The notes below the pieces were generated by a model. It made no database searches and was not told the origin of the DNA. It saw only the letters and a list, made by a program, of their open reading frames with translations. From Candidatus Oscillibacter excrementigallinarum (GTDB taxonomy: Bacteria > Bacillota > Clostridia > Oscillospirales > Oscillospiraceae): a DNA stretch of 35,595 nucleotides. Positions within the stretch are counted from its first letter, which is position 1, and each line of letters opens with the position of its first letter. A program made the translations under genes and the position numbers. The stretch spans positions 1 through 35,595 of the forward strand of contig DWZJ01000012.1 of the NCBI GenBank assembly GCA_019118245.1, read 5' to 3'. Below, piece after piece: positions 29,692-35,595 of this stretch.

Positions 29692-30549
29692 TTACGGTTG
29701 ACACTGTCCGCAGGGCGTGTAGCCCTGGGCGATCAGGTCCTCCCGGCTGCCAGTGTACTCCTGCCGGTTGGTTTCGCTCATGTTGGCCACGCCGGCACAG
29801 TCCGGGTAGTGGAACTTATGGCTGTTGGTATTCAGGATGTACGTCACGTCCCCGTCCGACGGCTCCGCGCCCTCCTGCCAGCTCTCTCCGGTGGCATAGT
29901 CGATGGTGATGCCGGGCTGGACGTTGTATACATAGACATTGAAGCACACGCCGTCCCCTTCGTCCTCCACGGACCAGGCCTCCATCTGGACGCCGCTGGC
30001 CACCAGGTTTTGCCCCTCGAACACCGGGGTCACCCGGTAAAGGACGTGGTTGTCCGTCTCTTTCACATAGTCCGCCACCAGGTTTTCAAAGGGCAGCATC
30101 CCGTCCACGTTCAGGTACCGGGTGCCGGTGATGAGATTTTCCTCATTGGCGTTCTCCCCTGTCAGCTGGAAGCCGATCAGGTGGCAGCGGTTGTACAGGT
30201 ACTCGCCGTCATACTCCCGGTTGATCCAGCCGGAGGGGGTGACGGAGCTGATGCTCTCCCGGTCCTCGGTGGGCATCAGGTCCTGGCCGATATTGGCGTA
30301 GGCCACGCCGCAGCGGCCCAGGGCGTCCAGAGGGCTATAGGTCTCAAAAGACTCCGTGGAGGTCTGGTCCTCCTCCGGAAAGTCCGGCTGGTTGCCGTCG
30401 ATGGCCACATAGGGGTCCCCGGCGTAAGCGGGGATGTCCTCCAGGGAAAAGGAGGTGGCGGTCCCCTCCCCCGGGGGCATCATGCAGCCGGTGAGGAACA
30501 GGCACAGGTACAGCAGCGCCGCTGTCATGGAAATGCGGGTTCGATTCAT
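29692..30549 (-). CDS. Lipoprotein DNA/RNA non-specific endonuclease
   Basis: 285 aa. A lipoprotein signal peptide ends in the lipobox LTGC with Cys22, so the enzyme is anchored outside the membrane. The nuclease domain has SGWINREYDG, NRCHLIGFQLTG (120-131, His123; the usual DRGH is NRCH here) and ENLITGTRYLN with Asn138 as metal-type residue. The C-terminus adds a zinc-binding Ada-like tail: HKFHYPDCAGV, then MSETNRQEYTGSREDL and CGQC. Such nucleases degrade external DNA for nutrition or competence. AAGGAAG precedes the ATG. It overlaps the upstream hypothetical gene (ATGA) and is thus co-expressed. Confidence 0.88.
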   Translation of the reverse strand: MNRTRISMTAALLYLCLFLTGCMMPPGEGTATSFSLEDIPAYAGDPYVAIDGNQPDFPEEDQTSTESFETYSPLDALGRCGVAYANIGQDLMPTEDRESISSVTPSGWINREYDGEYLYNRCHLIGFQLTGENANEENLITGTRYLNVDGMLPFENLVADYVKETDNHVLYRVTPVFEGQNLVASGVQMEAWSVEDEGDGVCFNVYVYNVQPGITIDYATGESWQEGAEPSDGDVTYILNTNSHKFHYPDCAGVANMSETNRQEYTGSREDLIAQGYTPCGQCQP

Positions 30550-30953
30550 GGGAAATAGACTTCCTTCGTGATGATCTCGTGGGAAAAACCGGGGAACTCC
30601 TCCCGCCGGGCCAGGGTCCAACCCTCCAGGGGCAGGTCCCAATATAGATCCGCCGGATAGGCCCGGTCCCAGCGGTACAGCACCACCTGCTCCACACGGC
30701 CGGAACAGGCCGCCACGGAGCAGTCCTCCACAAAGCAGGGCTCCCCCGGCCCCGCCTTTTCCAAAAACGACGCGTCCACGCAAAGGCGGCTCTGCTCCTC
30801 CGGGGCAAACTGTCGGGCCGTGGCCGCGTTCACCCAGAGACGGGCCTCTCCGGCCTCTGCCAGCAGATCTGCCCGCACCGCCCGGTCCCGGCTCTGCCGG
30901 CGGCAGTTGAAGGCCATGCCGTTCCGCCCGTCCACACAGGCCATCAAAATCAT
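30546..30953 (-). CDS. Conserved-type hypothetical protein coupled to the nuclease
   Basis: 135 aa, family not identified. It starts MILMACVDGRNGMAFNCRRQSRDRAVRAD and has LWVNAATARQFA, a GEPCFVEDC stretch and a C-terminal YRWDRAYPADLYWD. The opening ACVDGRNGMAFN pattern resembles the strand-loop start of small alpha/beta enzymes, but no function can be assigned. AAAGGAGGGG lies before the ATG at 30953. No signal peptide is visible, so it is cytoplasmic while its partner is exported. Its stop overlaps the nuclease start, so the pair forms a two-gene operon. Confidence 0.72.
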   Translation of the reverse strand: MILMACVDGRNGMAFNCRRQSRDRAVRADLLAEAGEARLWVNAATARQFAPEEQSRLCVDASFLEKAGPGEPCFVEDCSVAACSGRVEQVVLYRWDRAYPADLYWDLPLEGWTLARREEFPGFSHEIITKEVYFP

Positions 30954-30984
30954 GGTCCCCCTCCTTTCGCGGTTTTTCCTCTCT

Positions 30985-31013
30985 ACCATACCGAATTCGC
31001 CGGAAAATTGCAA
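30985..31013 (-). promoter_or_regulatory. Promoter of the hypothetical-nuclease operon
   Basis: TTGCAA (31013-31008), 17-bp spacer, TATGGT (30990-30985) on the minus strand, 32 bp before the hypothetical gene. Confidence 0.6.
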
Positions 31014-31044
31014 GCGTTTTCCCACAGCTATGCCGTGAGGAGAG

Positions 31045-31154
31045 TTAGGAGTTAGGAATGAGGAATTGATGTGTTCCGCCTCCGGCGGAACGATTTGAAT
31101 CCGTCCGGCTCCGCCGGACTCCATAACTCCTAACTCCTAATTCCTAACTCCTAA
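31045..31154. repeat. Composite palindrome with two internal GC hairpins
   Basis: Arms at 31045-31067 and 31132-31154 are inverted copies (21 of 23 positions). Between them sit two perfect hairpins, TTCCGCC/GGCGGAA (31074-31090) and GTCCGGC/GCCGGAC (31103-31119), each with a TCC loop. The element has no coding capacity and resembles a MITE-like or REP-like structure. It fills most of the 300-bp gene-free interval 30954-31253. Confidence 0.75.
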
Positions 31155-31191
31155 TTACTCTTCACTCTTCACTCTCAACTCTTAACTCTCA
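31126..31191. repeat. Tandem heptamer tract
   Basis: Variants of a 7-bp unit run in phase: ACTCCTA three times with one ATTCCTA (31126-31153), a 3-base slip, then ACTCTTC twice, ACTCTCA, ACTCTTA and ACTCTCA (31157-31191). The left arm of the palindrome contains the complementary GAGTTAG units. No spacers are present, so this is not CRISPR. Confidence 0.8.
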
Positions 31192-31213
31192 ACCTTTTTC
31201 CGCCATGGAAGAG

Positions 31214-31242
31214 CAGGACCAGAGGCTCCGCCTCTGGTCCTG
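31214..31242 (-). terminator. Terminator of the hydrogenase operon
   Basis: A perfect 13-bp stem (31230-31242 with 31214-31226) with a TCC loop, 11 bases after the hydA stop; followed on the minus strand by CTCTTCC, a weak U-tract. Confidence 0.7.
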
Positions 31243-31253
31243 TATGCCGACTG

Positions 31254-32960
31254 TTACGCCTTGTCGGGATGTTGATAGTGCACGTGTAGCAGCTCATGGG
31301 TGCGGCCCTTGATGGGGCCCTCCAGCAGGCGCTGGACCATGGGGTTGCGCTCGGACCGCTTGATCAGGGCCGTGCGGTCCGCCTCATAGAGACCCTCCGC
31401 CCGCTGCCGCTTGATGGGGTTCAGCCCGTAGGGCTGGCCCGCGCCGCCCACGCAGCCGGTCTTGCACGTCATGACCTCCACCAGGTCGAAGTACTCCCGG
31501 CCCGCCTCGATGTCGTCCAGCAGCTTCTGCGCGTTCACCAGCCCGTGGACCACCGCGATCCGTAGCGCCCGGTCTCCCACCGGCAGCGTCACCGCACGGA
31601 TGGTCTCGCTCCCACGGATGCCGGAGAACTGGATGGCCTGCAGGGTGTTCCGGGATTTGTCCTCCACCACCCGGCGGGCCACGGCCTCCGCCACGCCGCC
31701 CGTGGTGCCGAAGATCACCGCCGCGCCGGTGCCCATGCCGAAGGGCATCTCCGGAGACTCGCCCTCCAGCTCCGCGAACCGGATGCCGGACTCCTTGATC
31801 ATCGTGATGATCTCCTGGGTGGTCAGCACCAGGTCCACGTCCGGCTTCCCGTCATGCCGGAACTCCGGCCGCTTGGCCTCCATCTTCTTCGCCGTGCAGG
31901 GCATGATGGCGATGTGGTAGGTGGTGCGGCCGTCCTCCGCGTCCTTCTTTGCGTACTGGTCCTTCAGCACCGCCGCGAACATCTCCATGGGGGACTTGCA
32001 GGTGGAGATGTTCTTCAGGAAGTGGGGACGCTCCTCCTCCACGTACTTCACCCACGCCGGGCAGCAGCTGGTGAACATGGGGAAGGGCCCGCCCTTCTTC
32101 AGCCGTTCCAGGAACTCCTCCGACTCCTCCATCACCGTCAGGTCCGCGCCGAAGTTGGTGTCGTACACCTCATCGGCCCCCATCATCTTCAACGCCGACA
32201 CCAGCTTGTCGATGGCGTTGACGCCGGGCTCCAGCCCGAAGGCCTCGCCCACCGCCACACGGACCGCCGGCGCGATCTGGAACACCACCCGCTTCTTGGG
32301 GTCGTACAGCTCCCGCCACGCCTTGCCGATCTCGTCCCGGATGGTGATGGCCCCGGTGGGGCACGCCGCCGCGCACTGCCCGCAGCTGATGCAGTTGGTC
32401 TCGCTGAGCTTCCGGTCAAAGGCCGGGCACACCACCAGGTCGCTGCCCCGGTGGGCGAAGTTCAGGATGCTCATCCCCTGCATCTCCTCGCACACCCGCA
32501 CGCAGTCGCCGCAGAGGATGCACTTGTTGGGGTCCCGCACGATGGCCGGCGAGGAGTGGTCCTTCTCATAGACCGGCCGGGTGTCCTGGAAGCGCACGTG
32601 CCGCACGCCGAACCGCAGCGCCAGGTCCTGGAGCCGGCAGTTGCCGCTCTTCTCGCAGGTGGTGCAGTCCCGGCAGTGGGAGGACAGCATCAGCTCCAGG
32701 ATCATCCGCCGGTGCTTCAGGAGCCGGGCGGTGTTGGTCCGGATCACCATGCCGTCCCGGGGCTCCATGGAGCAGGACGCGTCGATCTTTCCCTTCTCGT
32801 CCTCCACCACGCACATCCGGCACGCGCCGTAAACACTTAATTCCGAATAGTAGCAGAAGGTGGGCATATCGATGCCGGCCTTCCGGATCACAGCCAGGAC
32901 GTTCTTCTCCCCGTCGAAGGGCACCCGCTGGCCGTCGATGTACATGATTCCCTTTGCCAT
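31254..32960 (-). CDS. hydA: [FeFe] hydrogenase catalytic subunit HydA
   Basis: 568 aa. N-terminal [2Fe-2S] domain (Cys36, 47, 50, 63), His-ligated [4Fe-4S] (His95, Cys99, 102, 108), two [4Fe-4S] ferredoxin clusters (Cys147/150/153/157 and 190/193/196/200), then the H-cluster domain with TSCCPAW (Cys299-300), MPCTAKK (Cys355) and TCKTGCVGG (Cys499, 503). The H-cluster Cys numbering and proton-relay residues Glu279, Glu282, Cys299 and Ser319 coincide with C. pasteurianum CpI, so it should be catalytic. The third motif ends GGAGQP where GGGGQP is usual. With HydB and HydC it should couple NADH and ferredoxin oxidation to H2 formation (electron bifurcation/confurcation). Confidence 0.96.
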   Translation of the reverse strand: MAKGIMYIDGQRVPFDGEKNVLAVIRKAGIDMPTFCYYSELSVYGACRMCVVEDEKGKIDASCSMEPRDGMVIRTNTARLLKHRRMILELMLSSHCRDCTTCEKSGNCRLQDLALRFGVRHVRFQDTRPVYEKDHSSPAIVRDPNKCILCGDCVRVCEEMQGMSILNFAHRGSDLVVCPAFDRKLSETNCISCGQCAAACPTGAITIRDEIGKAWRELYDPKKRVVFQIAPAVRVAVGEAFGLEPGVNAIDKLVSALKMMGADEVYDTNFGADLTVMEESEEFLERLKKGGPFPMFTSCCPAWVKYVEEERPHFLKNISTCKSPMEMFAAVLKDQYAKKDAEDGRTTYHIAIMPCTAKKMEAKRPEFRHDGKPDVDLVLTTQEIITMIKESGIRFAELEGESPEMPFGMGTGAAVIFGTTGGVAEAVARRVVEDKSRNTLQAIQFSGIRGSETIRAVTLPVGDRALRIAVVHGLVNAQKLLDDIEAGREYFDLVEVMTCKTGCVGGAGQPYGLNPIKRQRAEGLYEADRTALIKRSERNPMVQRLLEGPIKGRTHELLHVHYQHPDKA

Positions 32961-32973
32961 GGTCTTCCCCTCC

Positions 32974-34872
32974 TCACTTGCTGGCCGCGATGGCGCCGAA
33001 CGGGCAGTTGCTCACGCAGGCGCCGCAGTTGATGCACTTCTCCGGATCGATGATGTGGACCTGCTTGGCCGCGCCGGTGATGGCCTCCATGGGACAGTTC
33101 TTCCGGCACTTCCCGCAGCCCTTGCACTTCTCCGGATCAATGGTGGGGTGGGGCTTCTCCTTGTTGCAGATGGGGCAGTGGTGGTCCACCACGTGGGCCA
33201 GATACTCCTCCCGGAAATACTTCAGCGTGCTCTGCACCGGCTTGCAGGCGCTCTGCCCCAGGCCGCACAGGGCCGTCTTGCTGATGGTGTCCGCCAGCTC
33301 CTCCAGAAGGTCCAGGTCCTCCAGCGTCCCCTTGTTGTCGATGATCCGGTCCAGGATCTCCAGCATCCGCTTGGTGCCCTCCCGGCAGGGCACGCACTTG
33401 CCGCAGGACTCCTTCTGGGTGAACTCCATGAAGAACCGGGCCGTCTCCACCATGCAGGTGTCCTCGTCCATCACCACCAGGCCGCCGGACCCGATCATGG
33501 CCCCGATGCTCTTCAGGCTGTCAAAGTCCAGCGGCAGGTCCAGGTGCTCCGCGCTGGCGGTGGTGGCGCCGCCGGAGGGCCCGCCGATCTGCACCGCCTT
33601 GAACTGCTTCCCGTTCCGGATGCCGCCGCCGATGTCGAACACCACCTCCCGGATGGTGGTGCCCATGGGCACCTCGATGAGGCCCGTGTTCACCACGTTG
33701 CCCGTCAGGGCAAAGGCCTTGGTGCCGGGGCTGGTCTTGGTGCCGATGCTCCGGTACCAGTCCACGCCCCGCCGGATGATCAGCGGTACGTTGGCAAAGG
33801 TCTCCACGTTGTTCAGCACCGTGGGCTCCGCCCACAGCCCGTGCTCGATGGTCCGGGGCGGCTTGACCCGGGGCATGCCCCGGTTGCCCTCGATGGACGC
33901 CGTCAGGGCGCTGCCCTCGCCGCAGACAAAGGCGCCGGCGCCCATGTTCACATGGATGCGGAAGGAGAAGTCCGTCCCCATGATGCGGTCGCCCAGCAGG
34001 CCGTACTCCTCCGCTTTGGCGATGGCCGCTTTCAGCCGGCTCACCGCCAGGGGGTACTCCGCCCGGACGTAGATGTACCCCTCGTCGCTGCCCACCGCCA
34101 GGCCCGCGATCATCATGCCCTCCAGGATGCTGTGGGGGTTGCCTTCCATGATGGACCGGTCCATGAACGCGCCGGGGTCCCCCTCGTCGCCGTTGCAGAC
34201 GATGTACTTCTTCTCCGCCTTCTGCTTCCGGGCGCCGTCCCATTTCCGGCCCGCGGGGAAGCCGCCGCCGCCACGGCCCCGGAGGCCGGAGTCGATGATG
34301 TCCTTGCAGATCTCCTCGCCGGTCATCTCGAACAACGCCTTCTCAAAGCCGGCGTAGCCGCCCTTGGCGATGTACTCCTCGATGTCCTCGGCGTCGCTGC
34401 TGCCGCAGTTCTCCAGCACCACCCGGTGCTGCTTCTTGTAAAAGGGGATATCCTCCTGCCGGGGATAGGCCACGCCGTCCAGGTGGTACACCAGGCGGTC
34501 GATGATCTCCCCGCCCAGCACCGTCTTCTCCAGGATCTCGTGGCAGTCCTCCGGCTTCACATGGATGTACATGACGCCCATGGGCTCGATGTGGACCAGG
34601 GGGCCCATCTCGCAGAAGCCGTGGCAGCCGCTCATCTTCACGTGGAGGCTCTTCTCGGCGTCCGTGTCGTGCTTCAGGCCCACATAGACCTTCAGCCCCC
34701 GCTGCTCGCACTCCGTCTTCAGGTTCTCGTAGATCTTCATGGCCCCGCCGGCGATGCAGCCGGTGCCGGCGCAGATCAGCACAGAGGGCACCTGCTGGCT
34801 CTGCTTCAGCGCGTTCCGGGCGTTGGCCTGGAACACATGGAAGCTGTCCCGTGTCAGTTTTACCTGTGTCAT
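32974..34872 (-). CDS. hydB: NADH-binding hydrogenase subunit HydB (NuoF-like)
   Basis: 632 aa, as long as T. maritima HydB (about 626). It has an N-terminal thioredoxin-like [2Fe-2S] domain (Cys34, 39, 83, 87), the NuoF core with the FMN/NADH glycine loop GLRGRGGGGFPAG at 196-208 and YIVCNGDEGDPGAF, an ESCGKCVPCREG [4Fe-4S] site, and two C-terminal ferredoxin clusters (CKGCGKCRKNCP and CINCGACVSNCP). It passes electrons between NADH, ferredoxin and HydA. The ATG overlaps the HydC stop (ATGA); HydA follows after 13 bases. Confidence 0.95.
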   Translation of the reverse strand: MTQVKLTRDSFHVFQANARNALKQSQQVPSVLICAGTGCIAGGAMKIYENLKTECEQRGLKVYVGLKHDTDAEKSLHVKMSGCHGFCEMGPLVHIEPMGVMYIHVKPEDCHEILEKTVLGGEIIDRLVYHLDGVAYPRQEDIPFYKKQHRVVLENCGSSDAEDIEEYIAKGGYAGFEKALFEMTGEEICKDIIDSGLRGRGGGGFPAGRKWDGARKQKAEKKYIVCNGDEGDPGAFMDRSIMEGNPHSILEGMMIAGLAVGSDEGYIYVRAEYPLAVSRLKAAIAKAEEYGLLGDRIMGTDFSFRIHVNMGAGAFVCGEGSALTASIEGNRGMPRVKPPRTIEHGLWAEPTVLNNVETFANVPLIIRRGVDWYRSIGTKTSPGTKAFALTGNVVNTGLIEVPMGTTIREVVFDIGGGIRNGKQFKAVQIGGPSGGATTASAEHLDLPLDFDSLKSIGAMIGSGGLVVMDEDTCMVETARFFMEFTQKESCGKCVPCREGTKRMLEILDRIIDNKGTLEDLDLLEELADTISKTALCGLGQSACKPVQSTLKYFREEYLAHVVDHHCPICNKEKPHPTIDPEKCKGCGKCRKNCPMEAITGAAKQVHIIDPEKCINCGACVSNCPFGAIAASK

Positions 34873-35351
34873 TGTGCAGCGCCCTCCTTCTTCCGGATCT
34901 CCTCCACCAGCGCCAGAGCGGCCTCCGGCGTCATCTTCGCATGGACCTCACCATCCAGGGTCATCACCGGCGCCAGCCCGCACGCGCCCAGGCACGCCAC
35001 CGTCTCCAGCGTGAACAGCCCGTCCGCCGACGTCTTTTTCTTTCCGGTCAGCCCCAGGGCCTCCCGCAGGGCGTCATAAATGGGGCCGGATTTGCGCACG
35101 TGGCAGGCCGTGCCTGTGCACACTTTGATGATGTGCCGGCCTTTTGCCTCCAGCGAGAAGTTCTCGTAGAAGGTGGCCACGCTGTACACCTTTGCTGTGC
35201 TGATGCCCAGCTTTTCCGCGATCAGGGTCAGCGCGCCTTCGCTCAGGTACTTATACTCCCCCTGGATCTCCTGCATGATCGCGATCAGATTGCTCTGCTC
35301 GCAGCCATACTGTTCGATGATTGCTTCCGCTCTGTCCAGATTCTGCTCCAT
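34869..35351 (-). CDS. hydC: [2Fe-2S] hydrogenase subunit HydC (NuoE-like)
   Basis: 160 aa, NuoE fold: a helical N-terminal half (GEYKYLSEGALTLIAEKLGI, VYSVATFYENF) and a thioredoxin-like half binding [2Fe-2S] through Cys78, 83, 120 and 124 (VCTGTACHV, ACLGACGLAP). It is the first gene of the hydC-hydB-hydA operon, coupled to hydB. GGGGAGA lies just before the ATG. Only about 33 bases separate it from the upstream terminator hairpin, so the promoter may lie within or before that hairpin; no clear promoter is seen. Confidence 0.94.
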   Translation of the reverse strand: MEQNLDRAEAIIEQYGCEQSNLIAIMQEIQGEYKYLSEGALTLIAEKLGISTAKVYSVATFYENFSLEAKGRHIIKVCTGTACHVRKSGPIYDALREALGLTGKKKTSADGLFTLETVACLGACGLAPVMTLDGEVHAKMTPEAALALVEEIRKKEGAAQ

Positions 35352-35384
35352 AAAGTCTCCCCTCGTTTTTGATTTTTGATAGCA

Positions 35385-35423
35385 AAAATGCGCGGGGTCC
35401 GCACCCCTTGGCGGATCCCGCGC
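35385..35423 (-). terminator. Terminator of gdhA
   Basis: A 13-bp GC-rich stem (35411-35423 with 35390-35402, one G-T pair) with an 8-base loop and a following ATTTTTGC on the minus strand, 38 bases after the gdhA stop. Confidence 0.87.
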
Positions 35424-35460
35424 AGTGTGCCCTTGGTCGCTATGCCCTTATCGCGTGTCC

Positions 35461-35595
35461 TCAAAATACGCCCTGCTCCATCATGGCCTCGGCCACCCGC
35501 TTGAAGCCGGCGATGTTGGCGCCTGCCACCAGGTTATAGCCCAGGCCGTACTCCTCCGCGGCCTCCACGCTCATCTGGTAGATGGTGTTCATGAT
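35461..35595 (-). CDS. gdhA: Glutamate dehydrogenase, C-terminal end (partial)
   Basis: Only 44 residues and the stop remain. Their pattern (IYQMSVEAAEEYGLG, then NLVAGANIAGFKRVAEAM and EQGVF) is the conserved C-terminal helix of hexameric GDH of the NADP-type gdhA. It makes or breaks down glutamate at the 2-oxoglutarate step. The 5' part lies beyond the window edge. Confidence 0.88.
   Translation of the reverse strand: MMNTIYQMSVEAAEEYGLGYNLVAGANIAGFKRVAEAMMEQGVF

Noticed and set aside
31126-31191. The repeat tract as a CRISPR array.
   Set aside because: Units are 7 bp and contiguous without unique spacers, and no cas gene is present.
31254-32960. HydA as a sensory (non-catalytic) hydrogenase.
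   Set aside because: All catalytic and proton-relay residues are kept and it is in an operon with NuoE- and NuoF-like subunits; no PAS domain is present.

Overview
The window is high-GC (roughly 60-65 %), densely packed bacterial DNA with Firmicutes-style ribosome binding sites and vegetative promoters. Three things point to an anaerobic, spore-forming member of Clostridia, most likely Oscillospiraceae (Flavonifractor/Lawsonibacter/Oscillibacter-like). They are an L27 with a cleavable N-terminal extension beside its protease Prp, spore-type enzymes (a PdaA-like deacetylase and a SleB-like hydrolase), and a trimeric [FeFe] hydrogenase. The taxonomic call is inference; no rRNA is present.

Layout. 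1-2230 (+): the L21-Prp-L27-Obg ribosome-biogenesis cluster. 2416-3884 (+): PdaA-like deacetylase and a membrane protein. 3909-4557 (-): a DtxR/MntR-type metalloregulator behind a tRNA-Ala(GGC). 4610-7821 (-): a PPC-domain/YfcE phosphodiesterase/AlkD-like operon and the dipeptidase PepD. 7970-10710 (-): a two-component system whose kinase has a large multi-TM sensor region.

10926-17888 is the most coherent and interesting block: a probable sigma-54-controlled thiol/hydroxy amino acid catabolism island. A cysteine-desulfidase/serine-dehydratase-family gene (-) diverges from a sigma-54 enhancer-binding activator gene (+). Downstream of the activator lies an operon of a PatB/MalY-type C-S lyase, a DAACS symporter, RidA and a small glutaredoxin-like protein. 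Near-perfect -24/-12 elements (TGGCAY-N5-TTGCT) precede both the desulfidase and the lyase operon, and a shared 13-bp motif lies upstream of both. The symporter lacks the arginine used for acidic substrates, which fits neutral amino acid import. Import, C-S cleavage or deamination, and removal of the 2-aminoacrylate intermediate by RidA would form one pathway.

17953-23243 (-): an operon of a PadR-family repressor, four tandem DUF2812-like membrane protein paralogs and perhaps a 60-aa protein. Two ATATCG-N5-CGATAT operators sit at its promoter, one exactly filling the -35/-10 spacer. 23352-25000 (+): SleB-type hydrolase and a TIGR04255-like protein. 25053-29269: CysK (-), an XRE membrane regulator (-), a second PPC-domain protein (+), then a tRNA-dihydrouridine synthase and an ArsC/Spx-like protein (-), with GreA (-). 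29410-30953: a 77-aa protein with 14 cysteines (+), then a lipoprotein nuclease with an overlapping conserved hypothetical gene (-). 30954-31253 has no gene but holds a composite palindrome and tandem 7-bp repeats. 31254-35351 (-): HydC-HydB-HydA, a bifurcating-type [FeFe] hydrogenase. The window ends in the 3' end of a glutamate dehydrogenase gene (-).

Stop/start overlaps of the ATGA type recur (YfcE/PPC, kinase/regulator, DUF2812/PadR, Dus/ArsC-like, nuclease/hypothetical, HydB/HydC), showing translational coupling. I found no CRISPR array, insertion sequence, prophage or rRNA.
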